Shown here one piece after another: positions 8,825-17,530 of a DNA stretch of 52,804 bases (within the stretch, counting starts at the first letter, position 1; every line of letters starts with the position of its first letter). A program made the position numbers and the translations under genes. This stretch comes from JACZST01 sp964195155 (GTDB lineage: Bacteria > Actinomycetota > Acidimicrobiia > Spongiisociales > UBA5794): NCBI GenBank assembly GCA_964195155.1, contig CAXMOP010000031.1, positions 1-52,804 of the forward strand. The letters are read 5' to 3'. The notes below the pieces were generated by a model. It was not told the origin of the DNA. It worked only from the letters and a program-made list of their open reading frames with translations, and made no database searches.

Positions 8825-10153
8825 ATGCGATTTACGAGATCAAAGACGAGATGGGCGATCGCCATCGTTGCGCTGGCACTGGTAGCCGCTGCGTGCGGCA
8901 GCGACGACGGCGATGGCAACGGCGACGACAGCACCGACACCACCGAGGACCTCGCAGGGCAAACCATCGAGGTCATGGCCTCGTGGGGTGACGAAGAGCA
9001 GGCCGGCTTTGAGGAAGTGCTCGCCGCATTCACCGCGGAGACCGGAGTCGAGGTCACCTACGTGTCCGAGCGCGACCTGCCCATCGTGCTGCCGACCCGC
9101 GTCGCCGGCGGCAATGCACCGGATGTGGCCATGATCCCCCGACCAGGAATCATCAGTGGGTTCGTCGACGACGGGGTGGCGATCTCGTTCGCCGATCTCG
9201 GTGTTGATCAGAGCGCCATCGACGCCAACTATTCGGACGGCATACAAGATCTTGCAACCTTCGACGGCCAGCTCTACGGGCTGATGACGGCCTCCAACTC
9301 GAAGAGCACCTTCTGGTACAAGCCGGCGTCGTTCGAGGAGCAGGGCTTCTCCGAGCCCAATACCTGGGACGAGCTGGTAGCCATTTCGGACGGGTACGTC
9401 ACGGCCGGGAAGACCCCGCTGTCGATCGGCGGCCTCGACGGGTGGACGCTGACCGACTGGTTCGAGAACATCTACGTACGGGTCGCAGGGCCCGACATGT
9501 ACAACGATCTGTTCGTGACCAACGAGGTGAAGTGGACCGATGAGACCGCGGTGACAACTATGGAGCTGTTCCGCGACATAGTCGCTCCGACGGACGTCAA
9601 GCTGGTCGGCGGTGCCGCAGGTACCAATTCAACGGGCTTCATCGATGCCTGGGACCTGGTGCTGGGTGGCGATGCCGAGATGTACTACGAGGGCGGGTTC
9701 ATGAGCAGCTTCGGTGCTGAGAACTTCCCCGATCTCGTCGGTGGGACGGACTACACGTTCTTCAACTTCCCCGAGATCGACTCGCAGTACGGCAAGCCGG
9801 TGGTGGGCGGCGGCGACTTTGCGGTTGCCTTCACCAACACGGCGGCGACCAGGGCGTTCATCGACTACCTGGCCACGCCGGCGGCAAGCGAGGTCTGGGG
9901 GACCGCAGCCGCGGGAGCTCGGATCACGCCAAACCAGGCCGTCTCGGCGGATATCTTCGTCGATCCGCTCACGAGCCGCGAGGCGCTGTTCATCAAGGAT
10001 GCGGACATCTTCGTGTTCGACGGATCCGACCTGGCACCTGGTGCGGTTGGCGGTGATGCCATGTTCACCGGTCTACAGAACTTCATCGCAAACCCGGACG
10101 ACATTCAGGGCGTGCTCGAGTTCATCCAATCAGCAGCAGACGGCGCGTACTAG
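8825..10153 (+). CDS. family 1 sugar-binding lipoprotein of an alpha-glucoside-type ABC transporter
   Basis: A 442-aa solute-binding protein. The chosen ATG is preceded by GAGGAGG and begins a lipoprotein signal with lipobox VAAAC (Cys24); an upstream GTG at 8771 would put the signal peptide inside the protein and is less likely. An acidic Asp/Gly linker follows the Cys, then a MalE/AglE-like fold (IEVMASWGDEEQAGFEEVLA, GLMTASNSKSTFWYKPASF). It captures an oligosaccharide at the cell surface and hands it to MalF/MalG-type permeases. The likely partners are the two permeases and ATPase at 11221-14295, encoded convergently. Substrate is inferred as an alpha-glucoside because of the nearby GH65 phosphorylase; amino-sugar oligosaccharides are also possible given nagA/nagB. 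Confidence 0.85.
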   Translation: MRFTRSKTRWAIAIVALALVAAACGSDDGDGNGDDSTDTTEDLAGQTIEVMASWGDEEQAGFEEVLAAFTAETGVEVTYVSERDLPIVLPTRVAGGNAPDVAMIPRPGIISGFVDDGVAISFADLGVDQSAIDANYSDGIQDLATFDGQLYGLMTASNSKSTFWYKPASFEEQGFSEPNTWDELVAISDGYVTAGKTPLSIGGLDGWTLTDWFENIYVRVAGPDMYNDLFVTNEVKWTDETAVTTMELFRDIVAPTDVKLVGGAAGTNSTGFIDAWDLVLGGDAEMYYEGGFMSSFGAENFPDLVGGTDYTFFNFPEIDSQYGKPVVGGGDFAVAFTNTAATRAFIDYLATPAASEVWGTAAAGARITPNQAVSADIFVDPLTSREALFIKDADIFVFDGSDLAPGAVGGDAMFTGLQNFIANPDDIQGVLEFIQSAADGAY

Positions 10154-10169
10154 ACAACGAAAAGCGAAA

Positions 10170-10200
10170 CCTGAGCGGGTGCCTCGCGCACCCGCTCAGG
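10170..10200 (+). terminator. perfect 13-bp hairpin after the sugar-binding protein gene
   Basis: Arms 10170-10182 (CCTGAGCGGGTGC) and 10188-10200 pair perfectly around a 5-base loop, starting 17 bases after the stop codon. No T-tract follows, so it is either a U-less actinobacterial terminator or an mRNA 3'-end stabiliser. Confidence 0.6.
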
Positions 10201-10217
10201 CGCGTCTATTCCGGATC

Positions 10218-10378
10218 GCCTCCGCCTGAGGGGGACTTTTCTTTGCCTTCCCCTCAGGGAGGTGCCGAGCGCCAGCGAGGCGGAGGGGGTCAAAGCGTTG
10301 CCGCGACCACGCCTTGATCCCCCTCCCCTCCCTACGGTCGGGACTCCCCCCTGAGGGGGGAGCAAAGAAAGGGCCGCC
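10218..10378. repeat. composite GC-rich hairpin repeat, copy 1
   Basis: Two hairpin modules face each other. Module A has a degenerate CCTTCCCCTCAGGGAGG hairpin followed by GTGCCGAGCGCCAGCGAGG and GGAGGGGGTCAAAGCGTTG. A linker, CCGCGACCACG, joins it to module B in inverted orientation, ending with the near-perfect CTCCCCCCTGAGGGGGGAG hairpin. The unit lies in the convergent gap between genes ending at 10153 (+) and 10419 (-). Related copies occur at 21935-22205, 37890-38336 and 52542-52804. Confidence 0.85.
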
Positions 10379-10403
10379 ATTACGGCTCGAAGCCCCAATC
10401 GGT

Positions 10404-10420
10404 GCTCGCGACTCGCGACT
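10404..10420 (-). repeat. GAGTCGC heptad pair at a stop codon
   Basis: The 17-mer GCTCGCGACTCGCGACT runs into the stop codon of the beta-helix lipoprotein gene; on the coding strand the stop TAG is followed at once by GTCGCGAGTCGCGAGC. The same 17-mer occurs at 39161-39177, again at a stop codon of an unrelated gene. Confidence 0.7.
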
Positions 10421-11237
10421 ACTCGCTCTCGTTCCCGCTCAGCTCCACGGTCGAATGGAACGTGAGCTTGATCGGCTCCTGGGCTCCAACGATCAGATTG
10501 TCGGAGACGACGGCATGGGACATGTCGTGAACGAGGATGCCGTAGCGTGGGGCGTCGCTGACGCTATTGCCGGTCACGTTCCCGACCGACATCTCGTTGA
10601 TCGCAATGCCGGCGCGGTCTCCGCCCGTCACTTCGTTGTCCCGAACCGTGGCGTTGGCGAAGTTCACGGCGATGCCGTAGCCGCCGGCGTGGTCGACCAC
10701 GTTGTCCAAGATCATCGAGTCCGGCCAGGAAGTGGAATTCGCCACCCGGATACCGATGACAAACGGGCCGGGCGCAGGCCTGATGTGGTTTCCCTTCACG
10801 GTCGCCGCAGCAGACACCACTTCGACTCCCCGGTGACCGCTTTCGAGGATGAGGTTGCCAGCGATCGTCACCTCGGAGCTGAGGGTCACCGCCACGCCAA
10901 TGTCGCCGCCGACGATGGTCAGTCCCTGGAGAGTGACGCCTTCAGTGCCGGACACACTGAACACGGTCGTCCCGGGTGCTCCGACAATTTCCACGGAACC
11001 GGGCTCGGCGAGAATGCTCAGCGGGCGAACGATGGCCACCGGGCCGTCGTAGGTACCTGGGGCCAACCGGATCGTCGCCCCGTCGGGCGCAGCGGCGATG
11101 GCCGCAGTCAAAGTCGAATATTCGGCGGGTACTGCGATGACCGGCGCCCATGAGGTCTCGGTGCTGCACGCGGTGAGTGCCAAGACGAGCGCGGCGCCGA
11201 TCGCCAGAGCCCGCACCCTCCTAGCCCTTGACCGCAC
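10419..11237 (-). CDS. right-handed beta-helix (NosD-like) lipoprotein
   Basis: A 272-aa protein with a basic N-terminus, hydrophobic core and lipobox ALTAC (Cys24), then PAEYSTLTAAIAAAPDGATI, which is typical of the start of pectate-lyase-like parallel beta-helices. Repeated strands (EGVTLQGLTIVGGD, GIAVNFANATVRDNEVTGG, YGILVHDMSHAVVSDN) form the solenoid. Such proteins bind or cleave polysaccharides or act as surface scaffolds; no catalytic residues could be identified. The GTG start used here overlaps the permease stop by 17 bases; an alternative GTG at 11216 follows AGGAGG directly. It is last in a minus-strand operon with the sugar permeases, so an accessory role at the cell surface in glycan capture is plausible but unproven. 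Confidence 0.72.
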   Translation of the reverse strand: MRSRARRVRALAIGAALVLALTACSTETSWAPVIAVPAEYSTLTAAIAAAPDGATIRLAPGTYDGPVAIVRPLSILAEPGSVEIVGAPGTTVFSVSGTEGVTLQGLTIVGGDIGVAVTLSSEVTIAGNLILESGHRGVEVVSAAATVKGNHIRPAPGPFVIGIRVANSTSWPDSMILDNVVDHAGGYGIAVNFANATVRDNEVTGGDRAGIAINEMSVGNVTGNSVSDAPRYGILVHDMSHAVVSDNLIVGAQEPIKLTFHSTVELSGNESE

Positions 11238-12105
11238 CAGCGGTCAGGCCTCGAACGAAGTACCTCTGGAGCGCAAAGAACACGATGAGCGGGACCACCA
11301 TCGAGACAAAGGCGCCGGCGGAAAGCAGGTTCCACTCGTTGCCGTATTGGCCGAGAAGGTTGCGGATTCCAACCGTCAACGGGAACTTGTCCGGGGTCTG
11401 GAGGAAGATGAGGGCGTTCATCAGATCATTCCATACCCACACGAACTGGAAGATGGCCAGGGCGGCGATGGCCGGGAGGGAAAGCGGCAAGACGATCCTG
11501 GTGAAGATCTTCACGTCGGTGGCGCCATCGATGCGGGCCGATTCGATCAGATCTTTCGGAATGTCGGCCATGAAGTTGCGTAACAAGAAGATCGCAAACG
11601 CCAACCCGTATCCGGTGTGGGCCAGCCAGATGCCCGGGAACGTGCCGGTGAGGTTGAACGTGTTGAAGATCTTCAGCACCGGCACCCAGGTGACCTGGAG
11701 CGGTACGACCAGCAGGGCAATGACGCCGAGAAAAATCCAGTTGCGGAAGGGAAAGTCAAGCCAGGCAAAGGCGTAGGCCGCAATTGCCGCGATCAGGATG
11801 GGGAATATGGTGGCCGGGATCGTGATGATGATCGTGTTGATGAAGTTGTCTGCGAACCCGGGCGGAGGCAGATCGGGTGAGAACAGCACCTCGTTGTAGT
11901 TGTCGAGGGTCCAGCCACCCTGGAAGATCTGCCACCAGCCGTACTGCGAGCTAGCAGCGCGGCTCTTGAACGAGGTGATGAACAGCCCAAGCGTCGGGAC
12001 CAGCCAGGTGATGGTGACCGCGATGAGCACGGTTGGCACCAGCCAACGGCTGAACCCCTGGCGCTTCGGGCCGCTCGGCGCCTTTGGTGCTTCGACGGTG
12101 GTCAT
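11221..12105 (-). CDS. ABC sugar permease, MalG-type
   Basis: A 294-aa membrane protein with about six helices and the MalG-type EAA loop IESARIDGATDVKIFTRIVL, which docks on the ATPase. The C-terminus (ALQRYFVRGLTAGAVKG) is a characteristic ending of carbohydrate-uptake (CUT1) family inner-membrane components. The chosen ATG overlaps the upstream permease stop by four bases (ATGA), which decides the start over longer readings. It works with the MalF-type partner at 12102-13058 and the ATPase at 13066-14295, probably with the binding protein at 8825. AglG-type alpha-glucoside specificity is suggested by the neighbouring genes, not by the sequence alone. Confidence 0.9.
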   Translation of the reverse strand: MTTVEAPKAPSGPKRQGFSRWLVPTVLIAVTITWLVPTLGLFITSFKSRAASSQYGWWQIFQGGWTLDNYNEVLFSPDLPPPGFADNFINTIIITIPATIFPILIAAIAAYAFAWLDFPFRNWIFLGVIALLVVPLQVTWVPVLKIFNTFNLTGTFPGIWLAHTGYGLAFAIFLLRNFMADIPKDLIESARIDGATDVKIFTRIVLPLSLPAIAALAIFQFVWVWNDLMNALIFLQTPDKFPLTVGIRNLLGQYGNEWNLLSAGAFVSMVVPLIVFFALQRYFVRGLTAGAVKG

Positions 12106-13058
12106 CTCGCCTCCGCGGCTCGGATCTGGCGCATCTGCCACCACATCAAGGGGGCCATCATGATGAGGAGCACCACCGCAACCGCGCTGCCGTACCCGGC
12201 AAAGTTGTTGTTGAAAATCTCCCAGTACACGGTGAAGCCGACGATGCGCGACGAAAAGCCGGGACCTCCCGTGGTCATGATCAGCACCAGGTCGACCGCC
12301 TTCAGCGCATTGATGATCATGGTCACCGCGACCACGATGATCGGCCCCTTCATCTGCGGCAGCGAAACCCTCCAAAACACCTGCCACTCGTTTGCGCCAT
12401 CCACCGACGCGGCCTCGTGGGTTTCCTCGGGTAGCGCCTTGTAGGAGGCGGCGAGGATCGTCATCGCTAGCGCGGTCCATACCCAGATACCGGCACCGAT
12501 GATGGCGAAGTTGACGATGTTGGCTTCACCGAGGAATGCCACCGGGCCGAGCCCGATCAGCCCCAACATGGCATTGATCAGACCGATATTCGGATCGGTC
12601 GAGTACACCAGCCGGAAGACCACGCTGGCCGCAGTGAACGACACGACCAGGGGCAGGAAGACGATCGCCTTTGCCGTCTTCTCGTACTTGACCTTGTCGG
12701 CGAGGACGCCGACGAGTAGGCCGAAGGCGATGACGCCCAAAGTAAACAGAACCACCCAGAGGGCGCTGTTGAACAACGCCGACCACGGCGGCAGGTCGTA
12801 ATGAATGAAGGCGGCGTCGTCGGTGAACATCCGCACGTAGTTGTCCACGCCGATGAACTCGCGGGTGGGGTTGATCGTCGACCCATCGTGGAAACTGATC
12901 CAAATGGTGCGGATGACGGGCCACACCAGGAACACGGACAAGAGGAAGAGCGCAGGAGCCAGCCACAGCCAGGGGCGCCAGCGTACCCGACTCTTCGGCT
13001 TCTTCGGCTCCGCCGGAGCGGGCGCCGGGGCCGCTTCTTCGCTAACGGTCGCCGTCAT
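12102..13058 (-). CDS. ABC sugar permease, MalF-type
   Basis: A 318-aa membrane protein with an N-terminal proline/alanine/lysine-rich tail and about six helices. The EAA loop EETHEAASVDGANEWQVFWR and the downstream TTGGPGFSSRIVGFTVYWEI are typical of CUT1 permeases of the MalF/AglF group. The ATG is preceded by AGGAGG at a good distance, so it is preferred over the in-frame upstream start at 13205. It is seven bases downstream of the ATPase stop and overlaps the MalG-type gene by four bases. It forms the heterodimeric channel for the sugar transporter. Confidence 0.9.
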   Translation of the reverse strand: MTATVSEEAAPAPAPAEPKKPKSRVRWRPWLWLAPALFLLSVFLVWPVIRTIWISFHDGSTINPTREFIGVDNYVRMFTDDAAFIHYDLPPWSALFNSALWVVLFTLGVIAFGLLVGVLADKVKYEKTAKAIVFLPLVVSFTAASVVFRLVYSTDPNIGLINAMLGLIGLGPVAFLGEANIVNFAIIGAGIWVWTALAMTILAASYKALPEETHEAASVDGANEWQVFWRVSLPQMKGPIIVVAVTMIINALKAVDLVLIMTTGGPGFSSRIVGFTVYWEIFNNNFAGYGSAVAVVLLIMMAPLMWWQMRQIRAAEAR

Positions 13059-13065
13059 CGTCCTC

Positions 13066-14295
13066 CTAGGTAGCCGCCGTTGCCGTTGCCTTCGCCCCGA
13101 CGCGATCGCCGCTTGCAGGGTCGAAGAAATACAGCTTTGCGGTGTCGACCACCACCTCCAATGCCTGGCCGGTCTGGACGCGAATGTCGCTGCTGATCCT
13201 GGCAACGAACTCGGTGCTATCCCCGAGCGATTCGGCGGTCTGGCCGGTGTCGGCCAAGAGCTCCTCGATGTCGGGGGTGACGACCGGGCGGGCGTCGAGT
13301 GTGGTGTGAACGTAGCTTTCCGCGCCGAGGTTCTCGTCGACCTCGACGGTCATGTGAATGGCCCGGTCCGGGTCGGCCCCGGCGATTTCGGCCGCCTCCA
13401 TCGAACTGGGTCGCACGCCCATCACCAGCTCCTCGTTGGTGTGATTCTCGAGGCCCGGATGCCGCTCGATGGCGTACGGGTCGACCTTGAGGCGCTGGTC
13501 GGCGAAGCTGGCCCACAGATCCTCGCCGTCGCGCTCGAGGGTGGCGTAGACCATGTTCATGGCCGGGCTGCCGATGAACCCGGCCACGAAGAGGTTCACC
13601 GGGTTGTCGAATAGCTCATACGGTGGCCCAACCTGCTGCAGGTTGTATGGCTTGGCCGCCGACACCGCCCTGAGCACCGCAACGCGGTCACCGAGCGTCA
13701 TCGCCTCGACCTGGTCGTGGGTGACATAGACGGTCGTCGTCTCCAGGCGGCCGTGGATCCGCTCCAGCTCGGCGCGCATTTGCACACGCAGCTTGGCGTC
13801 CAGGTTGGAGAGCGGCTCGTCCATGAGGAAGGCCGCCGGCTCGCGGACGATGGCACGTCCCATCGCCACCCGCTGCCGCTGCCCACCCGACAACGCCTTC
13901 GGCTTGCGATCGAGAAAGTCATTGATCTCGAGGATGTCGGCGGCCTCCTCGACACGCTGGTTGATCTCGGCCTTCGGCGTCTTGCGCAGCTTCAGACCAA
14001 ACGCCATGTTGTCGCGCACGGTCATGTGTGGATACAGGGCGTAGTTCTGGAAGACCATGGCGATATCGCGGTCCTTGGGCGCCATGTCGTTGACCAGGCG
14101 CTCGCCGATGTGCATCTCGCCGCCGCTGATGTCTTCGAGACCGGCGATCATCCGCAGCACCGTCGACTTGCCGCAGCCCGAGGGACCGACGAGCACGAGG
14201 AACTCACCGTCCTCGATCGTGAGATCGAGCTCCCCGACCGCAAGGGTGCCGTCCTCGTAAATCTTCGTGAGGCCATCCATCCGAATCTCAGCCAC
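13066..14295 (-). CDS. ABC sugar transporter ATPase, MsmK/UgpC-type
   Basis: A 409-aa ATPase: Walker A GPSGCGKST at residues 37-45, signature LSGGQ at 135-139, Walker B FLMDEP at 156-161 and a H-loop VTHDQ, followed by a C-terminal OB-fold regulatory domain. The GTG at 14295 is chosen because GGAG stands five bases before it and translation begins with the typical AEIRMDGLTKIY; an upstream start at 14322 has no such site. A short segment (RAVSAAKPYN) after the VAVL strand is longer than in MalK. It energises the two permeases downstream. Genes of this class often serve several sugar transporters, so it may also be shared. Confidence 0.92.
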   Translation of the reverse strand: MAEIRMDGLTKIYEDGTLAVGELDLTIEDGEFLVLVGPSGCGKSTVLRMIAGLEDISGGEMHIGERLVNDMAPKDRDIAMVFQNYALYPHMTVRDNMAFGLKLRKTPKAEINQRVEEAADILEINDFLDRKPKALSGGQRQRVAMGRAIVREPAAFLMDEPLSNLDAKLRVQMRAELERIHGRLETTTVYVTHDQVEAMTLGDRVAVLRAVSAAKPYNLQQVGPPYELFDNPVNLFVAGFIGSPAMNMVYATLERDGEDLWASFADQRLKVDPYAIERHPGLENHTNEELVMGVRPSSMEAAEIAGADPDRAIHMTVEVDENLGAESYVHTTLDARPVVTPDIEELLADTGQTAESLGDSTEFVARISSDIRVQTGQALEVVVDTAKLYFFDPASGDRVGAKATATAAT

Positions 14296-14320
14296 ACGGA
14301 CTCCATTCGCCGAGTGCCAC

Positions 14321-14326
14321 AACCTA
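14321..14326 (-). promoter_or_regulatory. possible -10 box for the sugar ABC operon
   Basis: On the minus strand TAGGTT lies 25 bases before the GTG start at 14295. It matches the TANNNT form of actinobacterial -10 boxes. No clear -35 is visible. The divergent nagA gene starts at 14423, so both promoters must share this ~127-base gap. Confidence 0.3.
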
Positions 14327-14422
14327 GCGCCTCCGGCCCGCGCCCGGGCCAGCGTGGCGCCGTGTCACCGCGGAGTCTTCTGCTCTCGATCTGCCAAGCT
14401 GGCGCCGAATCGAGGTGGCGGA

Positions 14423-15526
14423 GTGCGGCTCGGTGCTCGTGCAGCGTTTGTGGATGGTGAGCTCGTCGAGGGAGACATCGATGTCTCCGGCGACGTCGTC
14501 GCCGACGTCGGCCTCACCCCTGCAGGACGCAACGGCGTGGCTCTCCCCGGCCTTGTCGACGTGCAGGTCAATGGCTTCGCCGGGGTGGACTTCGCCTCCG
14601 CCGCCCCCGACGACTACGAGGCTGCCGGGGCGGCCCTCGCCGCCACCGGAGTTACCGCATATCAACCAACGCTGATCACGCTTCCCGAGGACACCTATGT
14701 GCGTGCCCTCACGACCGTCGCCGAGGCACAAGCCCGATTCTCCGGGCCGCGCATCATCGGGGCCCACCTCGAGGGCCCTTTCCTGTCGCCGTCCCATGCC
14801 GGTGCCCACGACCGGGCAAACATGCGCGATCCCGACGTCGAGATGATGGACCGGCTGCTGGCTGCCGGGCCGGTCACTCACGTCACCATCGCCCCGGAGC
14901 TCGACGGAGCCTTAGGGCTGATCGAGCATCTGCGGCGGCGCGAGGTGATCGTCTCCTGTGGGCATTCCGACGCAGACGCGGCGACCACGAACGCCGCTTT
15001 CGATCGGGGCGCGACTGCGGTCACCCACTTGTTCAATGCCCAGCGGTTGTTCAACCATCGCGACCCGGGCATCGCCGGGGCCGCTCTGGCCCGTGACAGT
15101 GTCGTCGTGACACTCATCGTCGATGGCGTGCACCTTGCGCCCGAGGCAGTGCAGATCGCCGCAGCCGCCGCCCCCGGCCGCCTCGCGCTGATCACCGACG
15201 CCATCGCCGCGGCCGGGATGCCGGACGGTACGTATGCCCTCGCGGATCGCCAGGTTGAGGTCCACGGTGGAGCGGCCAAGCTCCAAGACGGAACGCTCGC
15301 CGGGAGCGTCCTGACCATGGACCAGGCACTTCGCAACCTGATCGACCTGGGCGTAGGCATGGAGGATGCGATTGGGGCGGCGACCGCGGTGCCGGCCCGG
15401 TTGATCAACCGGCCCGAGCTCGGAACGCTCCGCCCGGGCACTCCTGCCGATGTGATCATCGTTGACGATGACCTGGCGGTCGTGCTGACGCTGCGGGCCG
15501 GTGAGGAGCTCTTCGCCGCCAGTTGA
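14423..15526 (+). CDS. nagA: N-acetylglucosamine-6-phosphate deacetylase NagA
   Basis: A 367-aa amidohydrolase that removes acetate from GlcNAc-6-phosphate to give glucosamine-6-phosphate. Visible family motifs are PGLVDVQVNGFAGVDF near residue 42, HLEGPF with metal ligand Glu117, CGHSDAD with His181, AVTHLFNAQ with His202, and ALITDAIAAAG with catalytic Asp259. The GTG start is chosen because GAGG lies seven bases upstream and the length matches the family; an upstream reading to 14267 runs into the divergent gene. It heads a plus-strand set with a Gfo/Idh/MocA enzyme, nagB, beta-phosphoglucomutase and GH65. Confidence 0.92.
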   Translation: MRLGARAAFVDGELVEGDIDVSGDVVADVGLTPAGRNGVALPGLVDVQVNGFAGVDFASAAPDDYEAAGAALAATGVTAYQPTLITLPEDTYVRALTTVAEAQARFSGPRIIGAHLEGPFLSPSHAGAHDRANMRDPDVEMMDRLLAAGPVTHVTIAPELDGALGLIEHLRRREVIVSCGHSDADAATTNAAFDRGATAVTHLFNAQRLFNHRDPGIAGAALARDSVVVTLIVDGVHLAPEAVQIAAAAAPGRLALITDAIAAAGMPDGTYALADRQVEVHGGAAKLQDGTLAGSVLTMDQALRNLIDLGVGMEDAIGAATAVPARLINRPELGTLRPGTPADVIIVDDDLAVVLTLRAGEELFAAS

Positions 15527-15584
15527 GGGCGGTGACCACCCGACTAGATTCGGCCCCAATACCACGAACGAACAGGAGCCAGGG

Positions 15585-16775
15585 ATGCAAGCGCGGTCGA
15601 TCACGATGCTGGGCACCGGCCTCATCGGTGAGTTCTACACCATGGCGCTGCACAGCCAGCGCAGTCGGGACCAGGTCAAGGTCGCGTATTCCAGGAGCGA
15701 CGACCGGGGAAAGGCGTTCGCCGACCGGTGGGACATCCCTGCGCACACGACATCGCTCGAGGAGGCGGTCAACCATCCCGATACCGACACCGTCGTCGTC
15801 GGGCTGCCCAACTTTCTCCACGAGGAGGCGATCGGGCTCGCCGCTGATGCCGGCAAGGCAGTGCTGTGCACCAAACCGCTGGCCAGCAGTGCCGAGGAAG
15901 CCAAGCGCATTCTCGACACCGTGGAGTCAGCCGGGGTGTTCGCCGGCTACCTGGAGGACCTCGTGTATACACCGAAGACGATCAAGGCAGTCACCGCGGT
16001 CCAGGGGGGCGCCATCGGCGACGTCACCTGGGTTCGATCAAGAGAGACCCACCCCGGTCCGCACAGCGCTTGGTTTTGGGATGCTGACAAGGCCGGTGGC
16101 GGTGCCATCGTCGACCTTGGTTGCCACTGCATCGAGATCATCCGCAGCTTCATGGGCAAGGGCAACCGGCCGCTCGAAGTGATGTGCTGGGCGGACACCC
16201 TCGTACATCCCATCAAGGCGGAGGACAACGCGGTGGCGTTGATCCGCTTCGAATCCGGGGCAATCGGCCAGTTCGAGGTGAGCTGGACCTTTCGGGGAGG
16301 GATGGACCTCCGCGATGAGGTCGCCGGAACCGAAGGCACGATATGGCTCAACCACTTCCTGCGCACCGGGTACGAGATGTACACGTCCGGCGGCGGTTCG
16401 GGTTATGTCGCCGAGAAGATCGAGTCGGCGGAGGGTTGGCTGTTCCCGGTTGGTGATGAGGTGTCGGAGCTCGGCTATGTCGACATGTTCAGCGACATGT
16501 TCGACTCGATGGAGAGCGGCACCGACCCCAGAGAGACGTTCTACGACGGATACGTGGTGAACGCCATCATGGACGCCTCCTATCGGTCGGCGGAGAGCCG
16601 GCAGTGGGAGGCGGTCGACGTGGAGTGGCGAGGCGGCAGCACCCAACGCATCAAGAAGGACGTCAAGACTCACGACGGTCATGCCATCGTCAAGGAGGAG
16701 GTCCTCCCGGACGGTCGGCGCAAGCTCATCCTCAGCGACAAGGACACCGGTTCAATCTTCGACATCGTGACTTGA
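15585..16775 (+). CDS. Gfo/Idh/MocA family sugar oxidoreductase
   Basis: A 396-aa NAD(P)-binding protein. The N-terminal Rossmann domain starts with MLGTGLIGEFY (GxGxIG at residues 10-15); the usual EKP motif appears as TKP at 96-98, and DLGCHCIEI supplies the expected active-site histidine. Family members oxidise or reduce sugar hydroxyls, often at C-3, and a few are NAD-dependent glycosidases or deacetylating enzymes. Placed between nagA and nagB, it may act on an amino-sugar or a 3-keto-glycoside intermediate; that is inference. The ATG with AGGAG about eight bases upstream is chosen over an earlier in-frame start at 15501 that overlaps nagA. Confidence 0.85.
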   Translation: MQARSITMLGTGLIGEFYTMALHSQRSRDQVKVAYSRSDDRGKAFADRWDIPAHTTSLEEAVNHPDTDTVVVGLPNFLHEEAIGLAADAGKAVLCTKPLASSAEEAKRILDTVESAGVFAGYLEDLVYTPKTIKAVTAVQGGAIGDVTWVRSRETHPGPHSAWFWDADKAGGGAIVDLGCHCIEIIRSFMGKGNRPLEVMCWADTLVHPIKAEDNAVALIRFESGAIGQFEVSWTFRGGMDLRDEVAGTEGTIWLNHFLRTGYEMYTSGGGSGYVAEKIESAEGWLFPVGDEVSELGYVDMFSDMFDSMESGTDPRETFYDGYVVNAIMDASYRSAESRQWEAVDVEWRGGSTQRIKKDVKTHDGHAIVKEEVLPDGRRKLILSDKDTGSIFDIVT

Positions 16776-16779
16776 CCCG

Positions 16780-17481
16780 ATGCACCTCGAGGTTTTCGCA
16801 GAGGAGGAGTGGGCAGGTCGCGTCGCCGACGAGTGGGGCGAGCGGCTGCAGGCCAATCCGAGGATGCGGATGGTGCTGCCAACCGGCGCGACACCGCGGC
16901 CGCTGTACCGGGAGATGGCGCGGCGTTCCCCCGACCTCAGAAGCAGCAAGGTGTATGTCCTCGATGAGTTCCTCGGGCTGCCACCCGGACACGTTGCACG
17001 CTGCGATGTGATGATGCAGCAAGACTTCATCGACCTCCTCGACGAGCCACCGATCCTCGATGCCCTCGATGCGGAGGCAGAAGATCTCGATGCAGAAGCG
17101 GCCCGCTTCGCCACCGCAGTCGCCTCCGGTGCCATAGACCTGACCATGCTCGGCCTCGGGGCCAACGGACATATTGCGCTCAACGAGCCGGGCTCCACGC
17201 CCGAGGACGGCGCCCGGGTCGTCACGCTTCACCCCGGCACGGTGGCCTCGATGAGTGCCGTGGCGGATCCGCCACCCCGCCGGGGTGTCACGCTGGGAGT
17301 GGCCGACATCCTCCGCTCAGAAGCGGTGTGGCTGTTGGTCACCGGATCGGGCAAGGCCGAGATGCTGGCACGCACCGTCGACGGGCCGATCGGACGCGAG
17401 GTGCCTGCGACTTATCTGCAAAATCACCCCAATACCACGGTATTCGCAGACGAGCCTGCGGCCCGGCTTCTCCGGCCCTGA
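16780..17481 (+). CDS. nagB: glucosamine-6-phosphate deaminase NagB
   Basis: A 233-aa NagB/RpiA-fold enzyme converting glucosamine-6-phosphate to fructose-6-phosphate and ammonia. PTGATP at residues 34-39 binds phosphate, VLDEF near 60-64 holds the general-base aspartate (Asp62), and GLGANGHIALNEPG at 125-138 carries the ring-opening histidine (His131). It is shorter than the E. coli enzyme (266 aa) and lacks the C-terminal allosteric part, like many Gram-positive versions; the Asn before Gly-His is also as in those. The gene starts four bases after the oxidoreductase stop. Other members of the fold (6-phosphogluconolactonase) lack this combination of motifs. Confidence 0.88.
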   Translation: MHLEVFAEEEWAGRVADEWGERLQANPRMRMVLPTGATPRPLYREMARRSPDLRSSKVYVLDEFLGLPPGHVARCDVMMQQDFIDLLDEPPILDALDAEAEDLDAEAARFATAVASGAIDLTMLGLGANGHIALNEPGSTPEDGARVVTLHPGTVASMSAVADPPPRRGVTLGVADILRSEAVWLLVTGSGKAEMLARTVDGPIGREVPATYLQNHPNTTVFADEPAARLLRP

Positions 17482-17514
17482 ACCCGCCGGCGCATCCAGA
17501 CCGCAGACCACGAA

Positions 17515-17520
17515 TAGGCT
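17515..17520 (+). promoter_or_regulatory. possible -10 box just before the beta-phosphoglucomutase gene
   Basis: TAGGCT ends ten bases before the ATG at 17531, a spacing that would give a leaderless or nearly leaderless mRNA. No Shine-Dalgarno sequence is present in the gap. No -35 was recognised. Confidence 0.3.
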
Positions 17521-17530
17521 GCCGTTGAGC